A stretch of DNA of 64,000 nt, from assembly GCF_002335745.1 (NCBI RefSeq), contig NZ_NIST01000001.1:2018039-2082038 (forward strand), in the 5' to 3' direction. The stretch is from Evansella halocellulosilytica. GTDB lineage: Bacteria > Bacillota > Bacilli > Bacillales > Salisediminibacteriaceae. Under the pieces are notes generated by a model. It searched no databases, had not been told where the DNA came from, and saw nothing but the letters and a program-made list of their open reading frames with translations. Below are positions 52,882 through 62,116 of the stretch, piece by piece (within the stretch, counting starts at the first letter, position 1; each line of letters begins with the position of its first letter). Made by a program: the position numbers and the translations under genes.

Positions 52882-55800
52882 TAAAAATCCTTATTTAAAT
52901 TATGAAGTAATAGATTTTTTTCTTCTTCGTTCTCCAATCTTCCCTATGGAATTATATAAAAAGTTTTTTCTTACAGAATATAAGAGTAATGATTGGGATG
53001 AAATGTTGGAAGAAGCAGCAAGGCATTTAGAGCCTATTATACATAATGATCTTTTTAAAGAAGCAATCTTTTTAAGCAGTCCTTCTCTCTATAACAATCT
53101 AGATAATTTTAAAAGTAAAAATAAAAAAAAAAGAGAACAAGTAATTAAAAGTGTTGTGAGATATGTTATTAGGATGACAATGCGGAGTACCCCCTATGGC
53201 GTCTTATCAGGAGTTAATCTTGGTAAATTTGGGGAAAATTCAACTCTATCTATAAAGAAAATAAAAGAACACAAGAAAATAGCTAGACCTGATATGCATT
53301 GGTTAATAAAAGTAATCACGGGTTTGGAGAAAAATGATCAATTTCTACTCTCATTAAAATTAAGACGAAACCCTCTATATATTGAAAATGGATCAAGAGT
53401 TAAATTACCCTTTAATACAGCTTATGTAAAGGACTCTAAGTACGATATTAATATCACCACTAATTCTATTAGATTCACCCCTGTAGTTAATATGGTATTT
53501 CGTGAAACGGAAGAACCCATTTTATATGAGGACCTATTATATAAATTGAAAGGTCACTTTAATGAGGTCCCAATAGAATCTATTAAGAATTTTTTAAATC
53601 AATTAATTCATTTTGAATATCTAATAACGGATTTAAGGCCACCATTGACAGAAACATCACCTTTCGATTATATCTTAAAAAGACTTCAGATTATCGATTC
53701 TATAACTTATCCAATACCACAATTAAAGGAAATAAAAGATATGCTTAAGCAATATAATGAATTAGAGGTTGGGAAAGGGCAACAATTATTGATATCACTT
53801 ACTCAGAAAATGAAGAACTTGGCAAAAGTAGATAACTATTTGCAGGTGGACCTAAACGTTAAAAAAGATGAATTGAGGTTATCAAAGCAACTTAAAAACG
53901 AGATTGGACAAGCAGCAGAAGTATTATGTTTACTGTCTCATAAAGATGATTCATTAGAGATGAGCGACTATTTAAATAAATTTTTAGAGCATTATGGAAC
54001 GAGTAGAGAAGTTCCGATAGCCGAACTGTTAGATCCCGAAGTTGGATTAGGGCTACCAGAAGTATATAGAACGAATGATTATGAAGATAGGTCAACAAAG
54101 AGTTTTAATGAAATTCATAAAGCAAATTTATTTTCTGAATGGACAATGTCTGCTATTAGAGATAAAGATATTGAAATATGTTTAGATGAAGATAAGTTAG
54201 ATCAATTGATAGATAATGAGAAAAACTATCGTAACCTTCCTGATTCGTTAGATATATATTTTCATATTGATGCATTATCTGAAAAACATATTGATAATGG
54301 TGAATATAATTTAGTACTTGGAGCTAGTGCAGGCTCTAATATTGCTGGAAAAACAACCGGTAGATTTTATCACATAATAGGCAATGAGTTTAAGGAATAT
54401 TTTAAAAATATTAAAGAGGTACATCAAGAGATTCAAAAGGACAAGGTGATAGCTGAATTAGTTTATGTACCGACATCCGGACGTACAGCAAATATAGTTC
54501 AAACGTATAACTTTAGAGAATACGAGGTAGTTATTGGTACTAACCCAGCCAATAATAAAAAAAGTCGTATTGAGATTGATGATTTAGTAGTTGGCTCAAC
54601 TTTGGAGCGCTTTTATATACGATCTAAATCCCTAAATAAAGAAGTGATATTAACAACAAATCATATGCTGAATCATAAAATCGCACCACCCATTTATCGT
54701 TTTCTTGTAGATATCAGCCATTCAACAATGGGGAATTGGTCATTTTTAAATTGGAATAGCGCAGACTTCCTTCCTCTTATACCTAGAGTAAAGGTTGGAA
54801 AAGTTGTTTTATCACCAGCCCAGTGGAAACTCAACAATGGAAGCTTACCTAGAACGGAAAATAGGGAGTGGTATCGTAATTTTAAGAGATGGAAAAAGCA
54901 ATGGATGGTTCCTCGTTATATTTATTTAACAGTCGGTGATAACAGATTACTACTTGATTTAGAAAATCCTTTGCATATTAATGAGTTAAAAAGGGATTTC
55001 GGAAAAATAAAAGAAGGGGAGAGCTTACTTTTAACAGAAGCCTTAGGTGTTTTTTCATCTCCTTTATCAAGTGAGGAAGGATGCTTTAACGGTGAATACG
55101 TGTTTTCTCTCTATAATAAAAATAAAAAGGTAGAAAAATTACCTAATTATATCTTTGAAAGGAATTTTGGGAATATTCAAAATGATAATAGACGTTTCCT
55201 TCCAGGTAGTGAATGGCTTTATTTAAAACTTTATGGTTCCGGAGAACGCCAAGAAGAGTTGCTCGTTGATTTCCTCTATAATAAATCTTCACTATTTAAT
55301 CAATGGAGTGAATCTTTTTATTTTATGAGGTATGTTGATGAAACGGATCATATTAGATTAAGATTCCAAGGATCTCCAAAAAAGTTGTTAAATGAAGGGA
55401 TGCTGGAGTTAAACAAACATCTAGAAGTCATGGTAAGTGAAGGCATCATTTCGAAGTTTACAATAGATACTTATGAACGAGAAATTGAAAGGTACGGAGG
55501 TACAGAATTAATCAGTTACAGTGAAGAACTATTTGCTATTGATACCGAGTTTGTTTTGTATTGGTTAGCACATATAAGGTCAGGCGACGTTAATATAAAT
55601 AAAGATATACTTGCAGTGACGAGTGTAATGAGCTATCTGAAGTGTTTTTATCAAACGTTAGATGAACAAATAGATTGGCTGAATTCAAGAATTAACCCTA
55701 AAAAGTATATGGAAGAGTATAGAAAATTAAAAAGGCAATTACTAGTTTCTAATATCGAGAATTTTTCGTCGGTCAATCAACATATTAAGGAGATAAATTC

Positions 55801-56011
55801 CAGAAGAGAAGAGGTACTATTAAACTATGCAAATAAAATATCTATATTTAACGATAAACAAGTTTTAACTAGTACTCCAGAAGAAATATTAGCTAGTATT
55901 ATTCATTTACATTTAAATCGCTTTATAGGTATTGACCGAAATAGGGAAATTAAAATTTTAACCTTAACGAGGCATACGTTACTTTCGTTAAAACATATGG
56001 GGGGATTATAA
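52853..56011 (+). CDS. lanB: class I lanthipeptide dehydratase (LanB)
   Basis: 1052 aa, full length. Glutamylates Ser/Thr of the precursor using glutamyl-tRNA and then eliminates glutamate, giving Dha/Dhb. The N-terminal glutamylation domain (about residues 1-740) includes NPYLNYEVIDFFLLRSPIFP and VVRYVIRMTMRSTPYGVLSGV (the TxRxTPFG-like motif) and LGASAGSNIAGKTTGRF. The C-terminal elimination domain (about 770-1050) has GSEWLYLKLYG, FYFMRYVDETDHIRLRF (a key Arg/His region) and YEREIERYGG. ATG at 52853 follows AAAGGAG. It ends one base before lanT. Confidence 0.95.
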   Translation: MNHQSMSLSNKNPYLNYEVIDFFLLRSPIFPMELYKKFFLTEYKSNDWDEMLEEAARHLEPIIHNDLFKEAIFLSSPSLYNNLDNFKSKNKKKREQVIKSVVRYVIRMTMRSTPYGVLSGVNLGKFGENSTLSIKKIKEHKKIARPDMHWLIKVITGLEKNDQFLLSLKLRRNPLYIENGSRVKLPFNTAYVKDSKYDINITTNSIRFTPVVNMVFRETEEPILYEDLLYKLKGHFNEVPIESIKNFLNQLIHFEYLITDLRPPLTETSPFDYILKRLQIIDSITYPIPQLKEIKDMLKQYNELEVGKGQQLLISLTQKMKNLAKVDNYLQVDLNVKKDELRLSKQLKNEIGQAAEVLCLLSHKDDSLEMSDYLNKFLEHYGTSREVPIAELLDPEVGLGLPEVYRTNDYEDRSTKSFNEIHKANLFSEWTMSAIRDKDIEICLDEDKLDQLIDNEKNYRNLPDSLDIYFHIDALSEKHIDNGEYNLVLGASAGSNIAGKTTGRFYHIIGNEFKEYFKNIKEVHQEIQKDKVIAELVYVPTSGRTANIVQTYNFREYEVVIGTNPANNKKSRIEIDDLVVGSTLERFYIRSKSLNKEVILTTNHMLNHKIAPPIYRFLVDISHSTMGNWSFLNWNSADFLPLIPRVKVGKVVLSPAQWKLNNGSLPRTENREWYRNFKRWKKQWMVPRYIYLTVGDNRLLLDLENPLHINELKRDFGKIKEGESLLLTEALGVFSSPLSSEEGCFNGEYVFSLYNKNKKVEKLPNYIFERNFGNIQNDNRRFLPGSEWLYLKLYGSGERQEELLVDFLYNKSSLFNQWSESFYFMRYVDETDHIRLRFQGSPKKLLNEGMLELNKHLEVMVSEGIISKFTIDTYEREIERYGGTELISYSEELFAIDTEFVLYWLAHIRSGDVNINKDILAVTSVMSYLKCFYQTLDEQIDWLNSRINPKKYMEEYRKLKRQLLVSNIENFSSVNQHIKEINSRREEVLLNYANKISIFNDKQVLTSTPEEILASIIHLHLNRFIGIDRNREIKILTLTRHTLLSLKHMGGL

Positions 56012-57856
56012 GTGAACCAAGATTTAGTCTCGCTAAGTCCCAAAAATGTGGCTAGAACTTTTAAATTCTGGCCACGTATTTTTAAATTATTATGGAGAAC
56101 CAATAAAACTTATTTTATCGGGATCTTGACTGTTAATATTCTGCAAGGATTTGCCCCTGCAGCGATAATATTGGCCATTCAAACTTTGATTAATAGTGTA
56201 GTAATTGCGACTTCTTCTGGGGAATTTCAATACATTTTAACAGCTTTCGTGCTTTTTTTGGTGATAACGTTTGCTAATGATTTACTTTCAATCATGGATT
56301 CGTACTATAGGAGCGTATATAATACAGCCTTAGGTAACCATATTAATTATGATATTGCAAATAAAGCCACTCAATTAGATCTTGAAAACTTTGAAAATGC
56401 AGAGATTCAAGATCATTTGAAAAGAGCTAAAGGAGAAGCAAGCTATAAACCATTTCAAATTTTTAGTGAAATACTTAATGTTATCAGTACTTTAGTAACT
56501 ATTATTTCTGCATCATTGATATTGATTCTTTGGAATTGGTGGTTCGCTTTTTTTATCATCTTAATACCATTTCTCTCTTTTATATCTTTTCTAAAATTAG
56601 GGCAACAAGAATTTTTAATCCACTTTAATAGAGCACCAAAACAAAGAGAGAGCTGGTACTTATCCTATCTGATGACAAGAGACCTTACATATAAGGAGAT
56701 TAAACTATATGGACTTGCCCCCTATCTTTTAAAGAAGTATAAAGGCATCTTAGATAGCTTTTTTTCTGAAGATAAAAAAATCGCACGGCAAAGACTACGG
56801 ATTTTTATTTTATTTCAAAGTATAAATATTACAGCTATAGGTTTTATTGTTTATTTTATATTAAGAGAAGCATTCTTGGGAGCCGTTATGATCGGGAATG
56901 TTGTAGGTATGATACAAGCTGTTAACTTAACTCAAACGAATTCCAAAGGGTTAGTACAAGGGATTCTTAGTTTATGTCAAAATAATCTATACATCACCCA
57001 GTTATTCTATTTTTTAGATTATAAGTCTAAGTCAAATAAAGAGTTGGGAACATCAAAAGATGCCATTAAAAATATTGAAAGCATAGAGGTAAAAAATGTG
57101 AGTTTTAAATATCCTAATACTCATAAGAATGCTTTAAATAATATTAATTTAAGTATAAAAAAAGGGGAAACCGTAGCGGTTATTGGCAAAAACGGTTCAG
57201 GTAAAACGACTTTAATAAAAATCTTAACACAGCTATATAATAATCATGAAGGTGATATACTTGTTAATCAAAAGTCTATACAAAGTATAGATCTTGATTC
57301 TTACCACAAAAAAATAGGGATTGTTTTCCAAGATTTTATTCAATATGAAATGAAAGTAAGGGATAACATTGGCTTTGGAAACATTGGTTTAAAGGAAAAC
57401 AACTTATATCTAAATAATGCTATAGAAAATGCAGGAATATCAGACGTAATAAATGCAATGCCAAAAGGGTTAGATACACAGTTAGGAAAATGGTTCCATA
57501 ATGGTGAACAGCTGTCTGGTGGACAATGGCAAAGAATTGCGATAGCACGGTCTTTCTTTCGCGATGCAGACATGTATATTCTTGATGAACCAAGTTCTTA
57601 TTTAGATCCAAACGCAGAGAAAGAGGTATTTACAAAATTTAAAGAATTAATAGATAGAAAGATAGGAATCTTTATTTCACACCGTATTTCTTCTGCAAAG
57701 TTGGCAGATAAAATTATTGTAATGGACAATGGAAGTATTGTTGAAGTTGGTACTCATCAAGAGTTAATGAATTTAGAAGGGTTATATGCAGAACTTTACA
57801 ATATACAAGCAGAAGCATACAATAATGAAAGTTTAAGTGAAATTCAGCCTGTTTAA
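56012..57856 (+). CDS. lanT: lanthipeptide exporter ABC transporter (LanT, class I type)
   Basis: 614 aa, a membrane domain plus an ATPase domain. Walker A GKNGSGKTTLIKIL, signature LSGGQWQRIAIARS, Walker B MYILDEPSSYLDP, switch His in SHRISS. No N-terminal C39 peptidase domain, so it exports the leader-bearing modified peptide as NisT/SpaT do; leader removal must occur outside by another protease. GTG start directly after the lanB stop. A terminator hairpin follows. Confidence 0.93.
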   Translation: MNQDLVSLSPKNVARTFKFWPRIFKLLWRTNKTYFIGILTVNILQGFAPAAIILAIQTLINSVVIATSSGEFQYILTAFVLFLVITFANDLLSIMDSYYRSVYNTALGNHINYDIANKATQLDLENFENAEIQDHLKRAKGEASYKPFQIFSEILNVISTLVTIISASLILILWNWWFAFFIILIPFLSFISFLKLGQQEFLIHFNRAPKQRESWYLSYLMTRDLTYKEIKLYGLAPYLLKKYKGILDSFFSEDKKIARQRLRIFILFQSINITAIGFIVYFILREAFLGAVMIGNVVGMIQAVNLTQTNSKGLVQGILSLCQNNLYITQLFYFLDYKSKSNKELGTSKDAIKNIESIEVKNVSFKYPNTHKNALNNINLSIKKGETVAVIGKNGSGKTTLIKILTQLYNNHEGDILVNQKSIQSIDLDSYHKKIGIVFQDFIQYEMKVRDNIGFGNIGLKENNLYLNNAIENAGISDVINAMPKGLDTQLGKWFHNGEQLSGGQWQRIAIARSFFRDADMYILDEPSSYLDPNAEKEVFTKFKELIDRKIGIFISHRISSAKLADKIIVMDNGSIVEVGTHQELMNLEGLYAELYNIQAEAYNNESLSEIQPV

Positions 57857-57885
57857 TTATAATTTTCTCTACGATACTGAATGAA

Positions 57886-57913
57886 AAAGGAGTTGCTTTT
57901 CCGCAACTCCTTT
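57886..57913 (+). terminator. terminator of the lanthipeptide operon
   Basis: AAAGGAGTTGC and GCAACTCCTTT form an 11-bp stem with a short loop, 30 bases after lanT. Confidence 0.8.
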
Positions 57914-58028
57914 AACGTTCGTCCATCATTACTGTTAAATATGGATGATTCACCATCTTCCGGTACAAATCTATTAGATGAAATTTCTTTGGCAGCAATT
58001 TTTAACATATAGCTTCTTTCAAAAATAG

Positions 58029-58230
58029 TTAGGAGGAATGTGAATCAAAAACATCTTTGCTGTTTTTATCTTTATCGATATGCTCTTCGAAGTCTTCTCT
58101 TAGCGCTTTACTTATTGAAACAATCTATAACTATGAAAGGGAATGCTGATACAATAGATGCTGCCTGCAATGCTCCAAGTCCTCTAAATGCTAGAAGTAC
58201 AGGTGCTATAGTAACACCCATTCATAGATC
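58029..58230 (-). pseudogene. C-terminal remnant of a BCCT (betaine/choline) transporter gene
   Basis: Minus-strand reading gives GLGALQAASIVSAFPFIVI, the conserved last-helix region of BCCT carriers, followed by a frameshift and then SKALREDFEEHIDKDKNSKD to a stop at 58029, a typical charged BCCT tail. The rest of the gene is missing. Confidence 0.65.
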
Positions 58231-58299
58231 CAAAAAAAGTTTCTGAGGCAATGGTATAGCTGCGAAGGGGCAACTTCATAAAAAATTTTTTCGATTACA

Positions 58300-58342
58300 A
58301 AAAACCTTCGTCGAAAGACGCAATGTCTTGTGAGACGAAGGC
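58300..58342 (-). terminator. terminator of the sigma factor-VOC operon
   Basis: CCTTCGTC and GACGAAGG form the stem; on the minus strand it is followed by TTTTTTG. Confidence 0.8.
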
Positions 58343-58409
58343 TAATACGATTCTTATTATTCATATGACGTGATTGTCTGAAATGCTGTACTTGGTGAAA
58401 AGAGTGGAA

Positions 58410-59843
58410 TTAATCAATCTGGACAGATTTTACAGTGACCGCGCTGCCTATATCTGCACCAATACCGAGTTTGAAATGACATGATGAATAATCACCTTTT
58501 CGTTCAAAAATGGTTTTACCGTCGACGATGATTGAAGTTTGGCTCGCTTCCATTTTCCACTCGAGCGTTGTTAATGAATCATATGGCAATGCAGCATTTT
58601 GAACCCATATTTCTTCTTTCGTAATCGGATCGGTAAAACAAAGAGTACCTTCTGAACTCCATTTTACTCGAGCAGAGTGTCCACCGTAAAACACAGCCGA
58701 GCGTGTAAAACTATGAATGTCGGTTTTTAATGAAAAAGGGACTGAATAACTGTTTTCTGTACGGGCATAGCCCCAACGATCATCACAGCTAAGCCATAAT
58801 CCTTCGCTTGTTGTAACCGCATGGCAGGAAGGGTCTGCGACTAGGCGGTCTTCGCCCGTTTCACCTGCTTTAACTAGTAAGTAAGCCGTTTTATCGTTAT
58901 TAGACAACGTATCTACATTGAAAGATTTAACGGTTATTTGGCCCATTACCCCTGCTAGCGCAGCTTGACCGACGACGTTTCCGAAATATCCATCCTGACG
59001 ATGAAATAGTTTACCATCAATGTGAATCTCCATACTGCGTTCATTGATTGTCCATGATACGTTAGCCCATTGCCCTAAAGGGATTGAGCCTTTATGATGG
59101 AACGTAAAATGTTTATTCATCTTCGGATTCACGATAAATAAATCATCACCGCTTCCATTTTTTTGAAGGTCCGGTGAGTTGCAAAAATTCAAAGCGACTA
59201 AACCATGGCGGCCATACGTTAAATAGAGGGAGCCTTTATCTATTCGAACAGTTGCTTCGATTTTTAAAGGTGCTTCATACGAAGTCTCCGTACGAGCATA
59301 ACCTGTCAATTCAAGTCCATCAGAAGTTATTTTAGCGTGTTGAGCTTCGTCATTCACAATGAGCTGCGAACCTCCAGCATTATAGGTAATCTCTTGATTG
59401 TCAGTATTGGAGTTTTCTTCTTCGATTTCTTCACCAGTTCCTGGATCGCCACAAATCATGAGAAGGTTCCCGTCCGGATCTCGAAAGGTGAAAAAGGACA
59501 TCCCTGGAAAATCCATAATATCTTCGACAATTTCAATTCCGGAATTTTTCACAAACTGATATGCTGCTCTTACATTTGGTGAATCGAACATAAGGATCGC
59601 TCTTTCCTCAGGAGGTAAGTTGCTATCATACCCATTTTGATCCAAAATAAAGTCTGATCCGCCATCCATCGAAATGGCATGTACTTTCTCTGTTGAGACC
59701 GATCGTTCAGACATTCCGAATAACTTGTGGTACCAGTTGCTTGATCGTTCCATGTTGCTAACATGCATAAACACTCCGCCCACCTTATTTCGGATCGGGT
59801 GAACGTTCTTTGATTTCACTTCCATTGTTTTGTTTTCCTTCAT
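58410..59843 (-). CDS. VOC (glyoxalase-fold) protein with two concanavalin-like modules
   Basis: 477 aa. Residues about 18-125 are a VOC domain: VGGVFMHVSNMERSSNWYHKLFG and SFFTFRDPDGNLLMIC. An acidic linker (GEEIEEENSNTDNQE) leads to two beta-sandwich modules (about 145-300 and 310-477), each opened by a similar phrase (ELTGYARTETSYEAPLKI; DRWGYARTENSYSVPFSL) and each holding a I-DGK-hairpin (IHIDGKLFHRQDG; IIVDGKTIFERKGD), as in laminin-G/concanavalin-type lectin folds. No signal peptide. The ATG at 59843 follows AAGGAGG. Second gene after the fused sigma factor; likely co-transcribed. Function unknown; could bind a carbohydrate or metabolite. Confidence 0.7.
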   Translation of the reverse strand: MKENKTMEVKSKNVHPIRNKVGGVFMHVSNMERSSNWYHKLFGMSERSVSTEKVHAISMDGGSDFILDQNGYDSNLPPEERAILMFDSPNVRAAYQFVKNSGIEIVEDIMDFPGMSFFTFRDPDGNLLMICGDPGTGEEIEEENSNTDNQEITYNAGGSQLIVNDEAQHAKITSDGLELTGYARTETSYEAPLKIEATVRIDKGSLYLTYGRHGLVALNFCNSPDLQKNGSGDDLFIVNPKMNKHFTFHHKGSIPLGQWANVSWTINERSMEIHIDGKLFHRQDGYFGNVVGQAALAGVMGQITVKSFNVDTLSNNDKTAYLLVKAGETGEDRLVADPSCHAVTTSEGLWLSCDDRWGYARTENSYSVPFSLKTDIHSFTRSAVFYGGHSARVKWSSEGTLCFTDPITKEEIWVQNAALPYDSLTTLEWKMEASQTSIIVDGKTIFERKGDYSSCHFKLGIGADIGSAVTVKSVQID

Positions 59844-59927
59844 CTTATAAGCCTCCTTAATATGATTGGACATTTTATTGCCCTCAAACAATGTGATGCT
59901 GGAAATGATTTTTTCTTACATGTATGA

Positions 59928-61562
59928 CTACGTTTTTTTTCGATTTAATAACAAAGCTGCTTCTTCCAATGCATTTGCTGCTTCTATTTCTTCTTCAGAA
60001 GCACGGCACAATAGCTGAGCAGAATGATCAGCTGGGCCAGGTGCGGTAGGGTCGGCACCAAATGGGAGCGGGAACAGTCTCGTGATAGTTTCCATTTTTT
60101 CAGAAATTCGGTCAAAAAGTAGAGCAGAATGTGCGATAGCTGATAATGATGATTCCGGCAGTGTTCGATCACCTTGTATGTTGTTACTTAAAAGTTTTTG
60201 TAAATACATTGAAGAATGTAAACGAGACTCCCGAGCTACAGCTAGATTATAGGCTACACTTAAAGGTTCAATCGATTGCTGCCGGTTGAATGAATCGATC
60301 CATTTGCGATAAGCAGACGTTCCACTGACAGAAAAACTAGCTTCCGTCATATCGTTCCCGTGGATGTTCTTTACTGCCTGTAACAAAATTTGAGCGATGA
60401 GATTTCGACGGTGCCCATTGAATCTTTGTTTCTGAGGAATGACGACGAACCATTCCATTGGCTGCTGATTTCGACTGAGTTTATTGTAAGGCAGTTTTTT
60501 ACCACTTGTGGAAGTGTCTAAAATGACCCAGCTCTTCGTATCGTCGTTAAAGCCTGTGATCAGTCCAAACTCTGCATTATTCAAGCCCCAAGAAATAACC
60601 GGAATTCCATCTTCAAGTGCTTGATACATGTCTTCCATACAAGCAGTTAGCTCATCAGGTTGTTTCAACTGATAACGGGGGCTACCATGTATTTTTGCAG
60701 ACAATCCAAGGTTATCCATTCCGGATAAAACCGATGAAGTCCAGTCATAGGAATATGGACCACTAATCCCAAGGTCATTTGCAGCATGAAACCGGAAGGC
60801 ATGTCCTGTAGCAGCAAAAACATCAGTGAGGCTCATTTTACGAAATCCTAGTGAACCGGCTGCGATCAGGATCATCGAAGACAACGTGTCATAAGCACCG
60901 GCATAACGATGATATTGCGTGTGAAACGATCCTCCGGTATATGGTTTTCCACGTCGTCGTCTGGAAGAAATATACGTTTCTAGCTCATCTTCAAAACGAA
61001 AGTTAGTTAGCTTCGTCCTTGCACGCGATAATGCTGTGTAGACAGAACCACTTTTGATTCCAAGCTTTTTAGCTGTCTCAGAAATGCTCAGACCTTCCAG
61101 TACATGCGATCGGATAACCACACGTTCACGTTTACCTAATCTTTCGATGCTAGCTTCGACTTCCGAAAGTACTTGTGAACCAAGAGTATATGTAAAGGCT
61201 TCATCCGTGTCGTTATGGTGAAAGGTTGAACGAATCTCATCTAACGATTTATCCTCGACGAGCGATTCACGCCGTACTCCTGGTGACCGGAGAGCCATTA
61301 ATGACTGATTACGGACGATTGACTTAAGCCAAGGTAAAAACTTTTCAGGATCCTCAAGGCTGCCAATATGACGGAGCGTTTGAATGAGAGCGTCTTGAAC
61401 GATATCCTCAGCTTTCGTAGAATTACGTACTATTTTATTTGCCCATTGAAGCATTTTCCTCCTGTGTTGTCCGATCAAAGTACTTAGCGCTTCATGGCTG
61501 CCTTTTTGTGCTTTTTTCACTAACAATACGTGTGAAAGTTCTTCGTATGACTTCATTTTCAT
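59928..61562 (-). CDS. ECF-like sigma factor fused to a large C39/BtrH-like domain
   Basis: 544 aa, three times an ordinary ECF sigma factor. N-terminal sigma region 2 (about residues 12-90: KAEDIVQDALIQTLRHI, FLPWLKSIVRNQSL) and region 4 (about 130-190: LGKRERVVIRSHVLEGLSISETAKKLGIKSGSVYTALSRAR) are intact. From about 205 on is a second domain with YDTLSSMILIAAGSLGFRKMS, GIPVISWGLNNAEFGLITGFNDD and WVILDTSTSGKKLPY, resembling BtrH-N/C39 papain-like folds. No Cys is visible at the nucleophile position, so it is probably a non-catalytic sensor domain. ATG after TAGGAG. Upstream partner of the VOC-lectin gene; no anti-sigma gene is adjacent. Confidence 0.75.
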   Translation of the reverse strand: MKMKSYEELSHVLLVKKAQKGSHEALSTLIGQHRRKMLQWANKIVRNSTKAEDIVQDALIQTLRHIGSLEDPEKFLPWLKSIVRNQSLMALRSPGVRRESLVEDKSLDEIRSTFHHNDTDEAFTYTLGSQVLSEVEASIERLGKRERVVIRSHVLEGLSISETAKKLGIKSGSVYTALSRARTKLTNFRFEDELETYISSRRRRGKPYTGGSFHTQYHRYAGAYDTLSSMILIAAGSLGFRKMSLTDVFAATGHAFRFHAANDLGISGPYSYDWTSSVLSGMDNLGLSAKIHGSPRYQLKQPDELTACMEDMYQALEDGIPVISWGLNNAEFGLITGFNDDTKSWVILDTSTSGKKLPYNKLSRNQQPMEWFVVIPQKQRFNGHRRNLIAQILLQAVKNIHGNDMTEASFSVSGTSAYRKWIDSFNRQQSIEPLSVAYNLAVARESRLHSSMYLQKLLSNNIQGDRTLPESSLSAIAHSALLFDRISEKMETITRLFPLPFGADPTAPGPADHSAQLLCRASEEEIEAANALEEAALLLNRKKT

Positions 61563-61789
61563 TCTCCTATAGCAGTAATTTTATTTATTAAAAAGTTGAA
61601 TAGTAGAGTTTAATTTGGTAGCTCCGGACAATGGTATAGTTTCATTGCTCAAAATTTAATAAACAGAATTGAATTGTATATTGTCTATGAATGTAAAGAT
61701 ACGACAAGCAGTAGAGGAATCCTTCTAATAGTGTGAATCGACTTGTCTGGGACTGGATTTGTTTTGATGTGCAGGTTTTCGGGGGGGGG

Positions 61790-61922
61790 CTAAGGTGATC
61801 AAAAGGCTTTTTTTGGTCGAATAAGGTATCTGATGTCCGTGAAAAACTGAAGAGGAATTGAGCGGCCATAGGATCCGCTATGTGTGACGAAAAGGGTGAT
61901 TAGTGGAGTTGTGCGGACACAG
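61790..61922. repeat. third cluster of the 20-bp repeat family, cut by the IS element
   Basis: An AATAAGGTATCTGATGTCCG-like unit at about 61818, then GCGGCCATAGGATCCGCTAT at 61863, then GCGGACACAG, whose remainder (GATCCTCTATTTAG) resumes at 63396 beyond the IS. The 61563-61789 stretch before it holds nothing supportable. Confidence 0.75.
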
Positions 61923-62116
61923 TGGACCTATGTCAAGAAAGTAGACACCTAAATAACGAATTTTTGGATTTATAGTTGCTTTAACTAGTTGGCCTTTGTT
62001 CACCTTTCGAAAAGTATAGATAATTCAGCGGAAGCGTCAAGCCCAAACCGCTTGACCCCTCCACTTCATCATCTGTTTGATGGTTAGGTGAAGTAAGGGC
62101 CAAACTACTACTCGTA

